NCBI RefSeq assembly: GCF_019175385.1
Contig: NC_083341.1
Span: forward strand, 91,972,321-92,036,320
Reading direction: 5' to 3'
Source: Lycium barbarum
Lineage: Eukaryota > Streptophyta > Magnoliopsida > Solanales > Solanaceae
DNA length: 64,000 nucleotides
Every line of letters begins with the position of its first letter. Within the stretch, counting starts at the first letter, position 1. The notes under the pieces were generated by a model, which was given only the letters and a program-made list of their open reading frames with translations, was not told the origin of the DNA and ran no database searches. Positions 36,217 through 47,241 of the stretch are shown here, in pieces. Made by a program: the position numbers and the translations under genes.

Positions 36217-39200
36217 ATGAATAAGAGTAGTCATCAGTTGGGATCCATAAGCAGTTCTGATCTAATTGATGCAAAGCTTGAAGAGCACCAATTGTGTGGA
36301 TCTAAGCAGTGTCCTGGTTGTGGACACAAGCTTGAAGGAAAGCCGGTACGGTTTTTTACTTTCATAAATAGTTTACTTAATATTCTTTGCTTCATTAGAA
36401 AGATTTCCATAAGAAAAAATATAGAAAAAAAAAGGAGAGGCTAGAATCAAATCAAGATAAAGAATCATGCTTGCTAGCTGCTTCATGAGTATTTTCTTTA
36501 ATCATATTACATTAAATGTTTCCTTTTTCTTTTTAATTCAAATTACAAAAATGTTTCTTTCTCTATAGGAGTACTTAATATTGTCATTTCGAAAAGGGTG
36601 TCTTCTTGTAATTTTAATTCTGCGGTTTTTCCTTTTATGTTTGTGAAGAGTATTTTGGATTTTAATTAATACCATGATTTAGCTAATATAGTAGTGTTTT
36701 TTTTTTTTTTTTTTTTTTTGCAGGACTGGGTAGGTCTACCAGCAGGAGTGAAATTTGACCCAACAGATCAAGAATTGATAGAACACCTTGAAGCAAAAGT
36801 AGTGTCTAAAGAATCAAAATCTCACCCTTTGATTGATGAGTTCATTCCTACTATTGAAGGAGAAGATGGGATTTGCTATACTCATCCTGAGAAACTTCCA
36901 GGTATTGATCAACTCTTTATCTCCCCTACCTACAAACACAAGAAATATGGGCAATTTCTTGTACCATAATTCAAGGAGGTAGGTTTTACTTCTCATCTTT
37001 CTTGTTTGCAAGGGAGAAAGAAATTTAAACTGTATGTGTTTTAGGGTTTTCTTTATTCTCCTTGTCATGTTTTTCCTCACTGACATTCAAGAAAGAGTTT
37101 AACTTTTATACGCTGACAGTATATGATTTTTTTTATACTATCAAGTTACTTCAAAGATAACTATAGGTAACTGCTTATAATAATTAGAATTAGTAACCCG
37201 AAAAATAACGTCATAACATGTAATATATGTTAAGTTAAATCCTGGAAGAAAACTTTTGAGTTTGTCCTACCTAACAATGATTTTTACCAACTGCTTTGCC
37301 TTGTTTAGGTGTTACAAGGGATGGGCTAAGTAGGCATTTCTTCCACAGACCATCAAAAGCATACACAACAGGAACAAGAAAAAGAAGGAAAATCCAAACA
37401 GAATGTCAAGACTTGCAAGCTGGGGGTGAAACCCGTTGGCACAAGACAGGCAAGACTAGGCCAGTAATGGTGAATGGGAAGCAAAGAGGGTGCAAGAAAA
37501 TTCTAGTTCTCTACACAAACTTTGGGAAGAACCGGAAACCGGAGAAGACAAACTGGGTAATGCATCAATACCATTTGGGACAACATGAAGAAGAGAAAGA
37601 AGGTGAACTTGTGGTGTCAAAGATATTCTATCAGACACAACCAAGGCAATGTAATTGGAGTAACACTACTAGCAGTGCTGGAGGTGGAGATCAAGCAAAC
37701 AGTGATAATGTTAATAGCAGAAGGGATAGTGGGAGTGGGAGTTGTTCTTCATCAAAGGACATCAATAATACTAATATCCCTTCTTCTCATAGGGATGAAT
37801 TGTCTGCTGCTGTTTGTGCTGCTATGTCAACTTATACTACTATGGATAATATTCAACAATTCAAACCTGAACATTTTAGCTTTCTCCCATTTAGGAAAAC
37901 CTTTGATCATGAGGTATTCAATTCTTTCTTTTTTCTCCATCTCCCCTTTCTACATTAATCAATTCTTCCACTATATACTTCTCATCCATTAGAAAGGATA
38001 TACTCCCTCTGTTTCAATTTATGTAAACCTTTTACTATTTGGAAAGTCTACGAGGTGGTTCTTTGACCATGCTTTCCTTACATTTTTTCTAAATTATTTT
38101 AATTATAAATTACCATGACTTATAGTACTTTTAATGTAGTTTCTAAATATATAAATTTTTTAAACTTGAAAAATATATGTCAAAATTTAGGGTTCAAAGT
38201 TATAAAGTTTGACCCTTGTACTCCAGAAATGTTCACATAAATTAAAACGGAGGGAGTAGTGTATTTCTGCCTACTCTTTGGATGCATTTAAACGAAACTG
38301 TTGATATTCTTGCGTAGTTTTTTACATTTTGTTTTGATTTTTTTTTTTTTAATGCCCGCTATTTCATCACGTGATACGTAGGTGAGCAATTAATAGTATT
38401 TGGTCCTAAGACTCAACTATTTAGCTTCGTGAAACGTCAAATTCATGCTAGACAAGAAGAAAACAAGACACAACCAAATAAACGTTGTTTTTCAGTTTCT
38501 ACATACGCTGATACACATTGCTTAAATAAGTAGCAAATGAAAATTATAGTACTACACTTGCTTGATAATAACTGTCAATATTTTACTCTTGTTGTTGAGC
38601 TATTAAAAAGAGAAAAAAGCATTTCAATCTACCAGTAAGATTGAAACTTAAAATAAAAAAGATAACACCAAAATAACAAAATTTTGCAGGCAGGCATTGT
38701 AGTAGGTGAAGGTTCAATTGCAAGGGAAGGTGGCCCGGCAGCAGCTGCAGCAGCGGACGAACGTGACATGGGTGAGCCACATGATCCTCAGCTGCACCAA
38801 CACCAGCACCAGCACCAACACCAACAGCATCATCTGGTTTCGACCACTGCGTTCCACATTAGCAGGCCAACGCCGCCAATATCAGCCATTTTAACTCCTC
38901 CTCCTCTCCATAACACATCCGTTATTCTCGGTGAAGATGCCTTCCATGTTCCCAGATCAATAATCCTTCCAAATGACAACTTTCAGGTAACTCAGAAACA
39001 GAATATCACTTTCTTCTTTCTTTTTCGTCCTTTTATAATGAAGTAGGGACACTGAAAAAGAAAAGTCAGTACTTTTATTCGTCTAGTTTAAATTTCTTAC
39101 CTTGTAAATGAGATAACTATATGTAATTGTTCACAAAAAGTGAGATTGTTAATCTGAAAAATAAGATACATTACTTAGGGGCAGATGTAGTAAATAGACT

Positions 39201-42200
39201 AGGTTCATCTTAACCCAATAACTTTGGCTTAGATCTTATACATGTTTTAAAAAATCACTAGATATAATAATAATAAAAAAAATATTTCAAATCCATTAAT
39301 TAGATTGATGTGATATAATTTCAATATCGACCCCATAAAGTTCAAATCTTGATTTTGCTTTTAATATTACTTGCTATAGTAGCAGGTTAAAATACAAAAA
39401 TAATGATGAAGTATAAATTAAAAATATATACGTTAAATCCTACGGATAACGACTGACATGTTGATAGGTAATAAGTGCCTTTGAAAGAAAAAAAGAGGTG
39501 GAAGTAGAGCTGCATTAGCAACATGATGAGTTTATATGTCAATAACTAAAAAATAGGAACTAGAAATAAGCTCTTCCATTGAGGCGTTTACACATCCATG
39601 TTTGTTGCAGACAATACATGATCACAAATATGATTATGTTCGAGTTTTGTTCTAATTGAGTGTATCATCTTTCGGCAGCAACAGCAACAACAGCAGCAGC
39701 AACAACATCATAAACTAGGAGGAAGGTCTGCATCTGAATTGGAACAATTAATTATGGGCTGCACTTCAACTGATATCAAAGGAGTAAGTTACCTACTTTT
39801 TGACCTTCAATTTCAAGATTATATATCATACTCATTTGTACACAATCGAGAAAGAATATTAAAAGGAATAAAGAAAGGGATATGGGTAGGATAAGAACGT
39901 AATTTACTTCTTTATTTGATTATTATTTTAACAAAAGAAAAGGAGCTAGAAGCGTAGAGGCTTTTCCTTTATCTCTTTATCTCTTTATTCTTTGCAAATT
40001 TTGTGCTCTTATAGTTTTAATGGCAAAGCATGATCACATGACCAGATCGGATCTACGTGTCCTCTACAAAAAATTACAGTATATATATAGAGTAAATTTT
40101 CTGTATTTATGTGCATATATTAACTTTTGAACACCCTCGGCAAAAAATTACAGTGTATATTAAGTTTTTTTTTTTTCGAACACCCTGAATAAAAATCTTA
40201 AATCTGCCACTGCACATGACTCGTAAAAATTACTGAAATTGGTACCACAAGTGATATAAATTTAGAGCTTGCGAATTTCCGCTTACTCTCAATTAGTACA
40301 ATTCTTTTTCATATTATGTGATATTATTTTATATTTAAAAATAATTAAATCTTAAATTTATTATTTATCCTTAATTACATGCTAGTAATTTATAACTACA
40401 CAACTATATAATGACATTTTAAGATCACAAATGTTAAATATTTTTCTTTTTTTCTTCTTTTTGAACTCTACATAGTCAAATAGATTGATATAAGATGAAA
40501 TAGGAGTAACTTTTTAAGGAGTGTCCATAATAAATCATCATGTGAAAAGGACACAAAATACTCAATTGCATGCATGGGATTCAGTAGTCAAAAGGTAACT
40601 GTGATCAAACCGTTTTCTTTTACTTTCCTTTTCTTTTGTTTTTCTATTAAAAAAAAAAGAGAAGTGATATGCAGAAAGGAAAAGAGTTTGGCTCTCCCTT
40701 ATTCCCTTCCAATCTCCTTTACTTCCTCGCGTCTTTCTCTCCTTCCCTCACCTCTTTCGTATTGCACCATTTTCTTCTTTACAATAATTTCATCTCTGTT
40801 ACCCCTTTTATCTCAAATTATGACACTTTTTTTTTTGTTTTTATCTTTGTTATATTTAAAAATAATTTAATTTTAAAATTTTCATTTTAACTCTTAACAA
40901 GATGATTTATAGTCATATAAATGTTTAAGATTTATTTTAGACCATAAATTTTAAAAGTTTTTTTTTACTTAAACTTCCTGTCCAATCAAATAGTGCTATA
41001 AAAATTGACGTGAAAGGAGTAAGTTTGCATATATGTTCCACTCTTTCTTTCTCCTTCCTCTTTTTCATTTGCCCGTTCGCTTGAAGTTGCTCCATCTTAC
41101 CATGCATATAAAATTGGACAAGCTTATGATTTTTGATAAAGGTGCTTGTTATCTTTGGTTTTTCGCTTTGAATTCAAAATGTAAATATTTCATAGTCCCG
41201 ACTAAGTTGTCCTGGTTCTTAACCATATGGAACTATATTCAATTCACACTTGACAAAAATCCAATAAACTAGAATAGGTTGGTTAAATGACATTCTGACA
41301 TAAATCCTTCACAACAAAATGGTTCATTGTAGCACGAAATTTCTGATGATGTAGGCAATACCCTAAGAGGCTAGAGGTCGGTCGCAGCTTCCAAATATAA
41401 ATTGAATCCTTTTGTGTTTTCTTCCTAAGTACAAATTTGTATGCATTTGCTATAAAATGACGATTCATAATCTCACACACTAAACAAAGATACTCCAACC
41501 TCTTGATTTATAAGCTATATTTTTTATATTAGGTGGGTGTAAAATTTGAACCTAGAACTGAAGAAGATTATAGAATAATATTGAGTGTAACAATATAACT
41601 CTTTATGTTTCTCTTTTTACCTCTCTACATGAGGTAATGACTTCATTATATAGCTATGCATTCTCTATTTAAATTGAGATCGGACTCTATAATCACAATC
41701 TTAGTAATATAGTTAATCCTAAGCTATGTCAATAGTTAAATACTAATTATAAGCTAATTAGGCTCTACTACATGTTCTATCTATCATCCTCCTCAAGTTG
41801 GATGGCAATGATACAACTCCAAGATTGCTCTAGAATCCATGTAAATGAACCTTGTGTTCTCTTGGCTTGAAAATTCATGGCTTGATAAATACGATCCTTC
41901 TTGCTATCCTTTTCTCTCATATCGTATCCTCTCGCACTAACAAGTTGAGTGAAGGTCGGATATGGAGTCTTGCCTAGCATAACAATCCTCAAGGTTTTGT
42001 ATTTGTTTCAAGAACCTTTAGCAAAATCTACAACCTTGCTATCTTCGTCTAACGCGTTTGCGTATAGTGGTGAGACTATGACAAATTCCTTTAAATTCTT
42101 TATGTATTCATCTACAAAATTTGATCCCATCTTGATACTCTGAATTTGTTGTTTCAATTAAAATTCCTTATCCTTGGTAGCTTGTAGGTAATTATCTTCA

Positions 42201-43650
42201 AGATTTTCCAGAATTTGCCCGGTCGAAGTGCAGCCATTAATAAGGAAGATTGACTGTTCAGTCATGGTTCTAGTTAGCCAACTTCTCACCACGATGCCTT
42301 TTTCTTCCCATTCTATAAACTCATGGTTGACGATTTCTTCATCATTTTTTTCGTTTACCACATTTATAGATGGCGGTTCCTTCACAATAATATCACTAAT
42401 CTTTAGGGTCTGCATCAACCGTCTTATCTAGGTTCTCCCAAAAAGATAGTTTGAGAATTTCAATTTTATGAGACATATAACTATGAATTGATGGGAGAGA
42501 TCCTAGTGAAAGGGAGAGAGTGGAGGAAGTTGAATTGACCATTAAAGAACGTGGAACAAGGTTGAGGATATAGAATAACTTAGGTTAGAACCAAAGCTTT
42601 GATACCATGAAGAATATTATAAAACAATATTGAGTGTAAAAATACAACTCTTTTCGTTTCTCTTCTTACCTTTCTATGTGAGGCAATGACTTCATAATAT
42701 AGTTATGCTTTCTCTATTTAGATTGGAATTGGACTCTACAATCCCAATCTTAATAATATAACTAATCATAAGCTATGTTACTATTTAATACTAATCATAA
42801 ACTAATTAGGCTCTACTATACGTTCTGTCAACCAAGAACATCTGCTTGATCTGATAATAGTGTGACTAGCTCTTTGAACACTCAAGCTATTATACTCCCT
42901 CCGTCCCATAATAAGTGTCACCTTAGCCAAAAAAAATTTGTCCCATAGTAAGTGTCACCTTAGGAAACCAAGATATAAATTGGCTAGCCTTTTTCATTTC
43001 TACCCTTAGATAAAAATTGACAAGTTAAAGTAATATTTAAATGATGATTGGACAAGCCACATAGTAACTTAGTATTGCTGGATTCCAATGTCAAAATGTC
43101 TATTACTTGGGCCTGCTCTAATCAAGAAGAAAAAGTAATATAGGGGTAATTTGGTAAATTTTAGATTGCATTATTAGTTTCTTAATATGAATGTTTTTTA
43201 CTTAAGTGACACTTATTATGAGACGGAGGGAGTATAATGCATGTTTATTTACATAAATATATCTTCAACATCTGAGCCTGCTCCGAATGTGAATTTAATC
43301 TCGAGCTAAAACCTTTAGAAAGACGGTTTATGCTGAAATGGTTTAATTAGGACAAAATCCTGGCATTAATCGCTCCCTGGCTAAGAAAACATATCAATAA
43401 AGTGTAGGAAAAGGAAGATGTCACTTTTATGCGGTCATGTGCATTTTGGAGAGAAGACGCAAAAAAGAAGATTCTTCATGTGTGATTTCATTTATGACAT
43501 GCAAATACAAATCCAAAATTTGAATTATCTGAATATGTTTATCAATTTGTGTTGCTGCAGGAGTCTTCCATCGCAAACTCTCAAGATGCTGACTGGTTGA
43601 AGTACTCACATTTCTGGCCTGACCCTGACAACCCCGATCATCATGGCTAG
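36217..43650 (+). CDS. NAC075: NAC-domain transcription factor, NAC075-like, six exons
   Basis: Coding exons: 36217-36345, 36724-36901, 37309-37913, 38690-38986, 39679-39783 and 43561-43650. All introns have GT..AG borders, and the joined frame gives 467 residues. The N-terminus ([20 protein letters not shown], then [17 protein letters not shown]) and the C-terminal [18 protein letters not shown] are typical of the NAC075 branch of the SND2/NAC073 subfamily. The NAC DNA-binding domain fills exons 2 and 3: [61 protein letters not shown]. The tail has Ser- and Ala-rich parts, a His/Gln run at the end of exon 4 and a Gln run opening exon 5. In Arabidopsis NAC075 acts in the nucleus and is linked to vascular development, flowering time and leaf senescence. 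No stop or frame break is seen. Intron 5 is long (3.8 kb) and holds transposons. Confidence 0.93.
38003..38256. mobile_element. Stowaway-like MITE in NAC intron 3
   Basis: Starts CTCCCTCTGTTTCAATTTATG and ends CATAAATTAAAACGGAGGGAG, an inverted copy, flanked by TA at both sides (38001-38002 and 38257-38258). At 254 bp with TA duplication it fits the Tc1/mariner-type Stowaway group. Confidence 0.85.
41559..42834 (-). mobile_element. Gag-only copia element (TR-GAG type) in NAC intron 5
   Basis: Two direct repeats of about 228 bp (41559-41786 and 42608-42834) have TG..CA ends on the minus strand, with 5-bp target duplications AGAAC at 41554-41558 and 42835-42839. The primer-binding site is at 42596-42607 (GCTTTGATACCA, reverse complement of TGGTATCAAAGC). 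A purine tract lies by the left LTR (reverse complement TTGAGGAGGA, about 41787-41796). The 0.8-kb inside encodes only gag-like sequence. There is no protease, integrase or reverse transcriptase, so movement would need enzymes from elsewhere. It is antisense to the NAC gene. Confidence 0.88.
41777..42418 (-). pseudogene. Copia-type gag fragment of the gag-only element
   Basis: The minus-strand frame 42418-42158 has [20 protein letters not shown] and [11 protein letters not shown], a pattern typical of plant copia gag (UBN2-type) proteins. After a stop near 42158 the protein continues in the same general order and, in another open part (41992-41777), has [20 protein letters not shown]. Stops and frame changes break it, and the N-terminal gag part and a CCHC knuckle were not seen. 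Its role would be the coat particle protein. Confidence 0.75.
42895..43232. mobile_element. Stowaway-like MITE in NAC intron 5
   Basis: Starts CTCCCTCCGTCCCATAATAAG and ends CTTATTATGAGACGGAGGGAG, an inverted repeat of about 20 bp, with TA on both sides (42893-42894 and 43233-43234). Length 338 bp. It lies 60 bp from the gag-only copia element. Confidence 0.9.
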
Positions 43651-45984
43651 GAGAACTCCCATATACACATATATCATTATATTACTATTTCAAGCCTTGT
43701 TGAAGTTTGCACAAATAAGTCAACAATTCAAAGAGGACCAAAACTATATACTACTAGTATATATATATATAGTTATATACTTTTTTTCTTTCAATTCACT
43801 ATATATGATCTTTTTCAACTGAAAGCTAAGGTACTGCATGAGATCTGATAGCTCAACTGAACTCTAACACTACCAATTCAACTAATGTTGGAAAAGCAAA
43901 GAAAGAAGAAGAAAAAGAAGGAGACAAAGAAAGGCTGCTCTCTTCTGACAGAGGCAAAATCCAAAAGAGCCAAAGCGAATGCATCTGCATGAAAATCATC
44001 ACCACTATGATTACCATATTATCTTTATTTCATCTTCTTATTATTTGTTTATTTTTTTTCCTTATAAATTTTTTTTGTTGTTGTTTTTGCCACATGAAAC
44101 ACCCTAGGAAGATTTATGCAAAGTGCATACCGAACTTTGTTAATTGCGTCTATGGACAGTCACTTTTTAGAGTAGAATACTTTCTTTTTTGGGACACAAA
44201 ATATTTCCCTTTATAGAAATGAAATGTGATATTGATTCTGTATTTTCTTTAGTTCCGTACTTGCACACAGCTTTTGATGAGGTAAATTAAGTTAAAGAGC
44301 TTCCGGAAATAAAGCAGCACCTAGTTGGTAACAGATCCAACCTGGCGTACTACTTTAGAGTAGTTAGTATAGTTACTCAACCTTTTGCTTTACTCATAGG
44401 TTACTGCTATTTCATGTGAGTAATTGTTTCTTTATGACTTTGTGTTCTACAATTGTCATTACAATATCAATTGAAAAAATTGTATTTTCTGTTAAATAAA
44501 ATTAAACATAGAGTCATTGTCGAAGAAAATAAATTAAAACTTAATTACTTGCAGTGGTTATTGTTCAAGTGTGTGCTGAAATTCTCTAATCGTGCTGAAA
44601 TTCTCTAATCCTGAGAATAAACGGCCAAGTTTTCTACCTTATGCATACATAATATATGGGGTATAAGATACACCATACTAATGGAATCACAAGCGTTAAG
44701 CGGTATTTGTTTCCATCAAAACTGGAGATAAGGTTGCACAATCAACTCAATATATATCATTATCTCAAAGATAACTATCTCAATATTATCGGAGTAAATA
44801 ACAATTTAAGAGATAAAAAAAATTCTACATAGTATGTGGACCACAGTAAATTTCTACCATTTCCAACCTAAGACGTAGACATATTGCCCGAGGGATACAG
44901 CAGAATACTTCAGAAATTTAGTTGAAAGAACCCCAAAAGTCGGTAATAGTGGAACTTCAGTTCTTAAAGTTTGTAGAACAAAGGAGGGCCCTTGGAGCTA
45001 AACAAAGAAAGGAGTGCGGGATTCGGTTAAAATTGTTTATGGAGAACTGACTATATTTGAGAGATAGCGACAGAATTCTCAATATTTCTCAGAGTAACAA
45101 AATTCGTATTTCAAGTACGTCTCTTTGTTTGTTTTTACTGTTATTAGTACGTTAGTGCGCTTTACTGCTTTATTCTATTCCATATTCGGGGGCTTTTCCT
45201 TCTGCATAATATTATATACTACTAGTAGAACAAATATATATATATATAGAGAGAGAGAAATGTGCATGGAACTTCTTTATCGTTTTATGGGACGTGCATG
45301 TATATATATGCATTGAGATAAGATGAAGATGAAATGAATCCACCATGGGAGGGCTTTGGTAACTTCACCGTAGTTTCTCAATCAAGGGAAGGGAATAAAG
45401 GTACAAACATGGAACTAAAGGACAACATTAAGCTTTTCACCTTTAAATATTTCTTTTACTTTTTAAAAAATATAAAGAATGCCCTTGACGTGGCACATTT
45501 ATCTATATATTCTTATGAATTTAATGTGGCCATTGTATAGTTTTTTGTCATCGGGTTGAATCACCTATTGTTGGGTTTTATGTGGTGTGAATGAAAAATA
45601 AATAGTGTTTCCCGAAAAGATATCAGAAAAGATTTGCCAGTTTCTTTTTGAACCAATATTGATCAAATTACCCTTTCATTTGACTATAAATTGAGATGTT
45701 ACGCCTTATATTTAGGATATCAATTTCTCAAATTCTTTCATACCTCTAAATTGTTCTCTACATTTGTTCACAAAACAAAAAATAGAAGAGTTGTGTAACT
45801 TGCTCTGTCATTTAGCTTCGCCGGAGTTTTGTAATTTGCTTGCTGCTACTATAGAAACGTTTTTCCGTTCTATTCTAGGAATTAATCCAAATACCTTGGC
45901 AACAGTGAGTGGGTTAAAATTCCTTAAGGACACATAATGAAATTATGGGCTCAGATTTTTTTTTTTTTTTTGTTAATTCCATCT
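43651..45984. other. 3' flank of the NAC gene and AT-rich intergenic DNA
   Basis: The first few hundred bases probably hold the NAC 3' untranslated region, with an AATAAA at about 44310. A 21-bp duplicated word (GTGCTGAAATTCTCTAATC) is near 44574-44612, and a TA microsatellite near 45234-45249. Reading frames here are short and low in complexity. I see no second gene. Confidence 0.6.
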
Positions 45985-46531
45985 TGCCCCGAACCATAGC
46001 CTGGACGGAGGACACTTGATGCCTTTACTTGACTGAGCGAACCAACTCTAACATGATAAAAACTTGAGAAGTATAATAGATGACAATGAGACAAGTTTCA
46101 TAGTATAAAGTTCTTAAAAAAAAAAAAGAGACTTCGTTCATAATTGTTCCTTTAAGTTCAAAACATTAAGACATGAATTGAAATAGAAACAACATCAACA
46201 TCTGTAAACTTTCTCAACATAGTCTATGAAGCCTCTAAGAAATAACCATGAATAGCAACGTTTATCGGGACAAGGCCATGACATACCCAAAAGCTAATAA
46301 TTCTAAATAAAGGAAAACTACGTTCTGAAGATCAAGTGAGGCTTACCAAAAGCTGAAGAGTGCGGAAGACATAGCGTGGAGACCTGCGCGTTGAGTATCT
46401 GTACCTGCATCGTGAAATGCATAGCCCCCGCCAAAAGGGATATGAGTACTGCGGAATAACACTCGTATGTAAAACATAACTGAATTGAACATCAAAGGGT
46501 ACATGAAGCGAAAGGAAAGCCAAAGTAATAT
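45985..46531 (-). repeat. Truncated gypsy-type LTR fragment
   Basis: Words in reverse complement match the gypsy LTRs elsewhere in the window, notably the stem-loop module around 46396-46465 (ATCTGTACCTGCATCGTGAAATGC on the plus strand; compare 57520-57560). It is cut at 46531 by the copia LTR start. The left edge is approximate. Confidence 0.55.
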
Positions 46532-47241
46532 TGTTGGCATAATGCCATGTGTGAAGTTTTGATGATTGACAAAGCAAACACAATGGGAAACCATGTCTAG
46601 ATACATGTGATAATAGACAAAGTAATTGAAAAAATCTAGACAGTTGGTTGAGATAAACTAGAGGTTCCAGACAATGAAAAAGGCCTGAAAAAGCAAGCAA
46701 CACAGGATGGTTAGAACAGGTCCATAGACATGTTCAATTGCAAAGAAGCTACAAAAAAAAGCATACACATGTCTCATGTTGCAAGCATGTGTTTCAATGC
46801 AAAGACAAGTGCAAAGATCAGGTCAAAGAGAGAATGAACCATTTGCATACATGATCCATCACTAAGACAGATGCAGAGCAGAAGATGACTTAGCCATAGA
46901 TCAGTTCATTAAAGAATGGAACAAGCATGAAAACATGTTCTATCATAAAGAGTCGTCAGGTGCAGTTGATGAATGAATCAGAATTGAAGGAGATCAGGAG
47001 AAAAGGGGAAGATCACTCAGAACTATTTTGTTCAAAATAGAGTTGCAGACAAAGCACATGAACCAGGTCTGCATACATGTTCCAACACAGAGCAAGAACA
47101 TGGTTGGAGTCACAAAGCTGAAGACATGATTTGTTCCAGTAGTGAATAAATCTAAGTGAAGAAACACAGATACGGGAGCGAAGAGCAATGATGCATGAAA
47201 CAGATCTGCCAACATGTTCCATCATCCATCCCAAAGCAGGC

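Noticed and set aside
37296..37992. Naming the NAC gene SND2/NAC073
   Set aside because: The MNKSS start, the [13 protein letters not shown] block, the His/Gln-rich tail and the 467-residue length fit NAC075 better; SND2 is shorter.
40300..41010. Possible further Stowaway-like elements in NAC intron 5
   Set aside because: Interior AT words and an AGGAGTAA end look similar, but I could not find paired ends or TA duplications.
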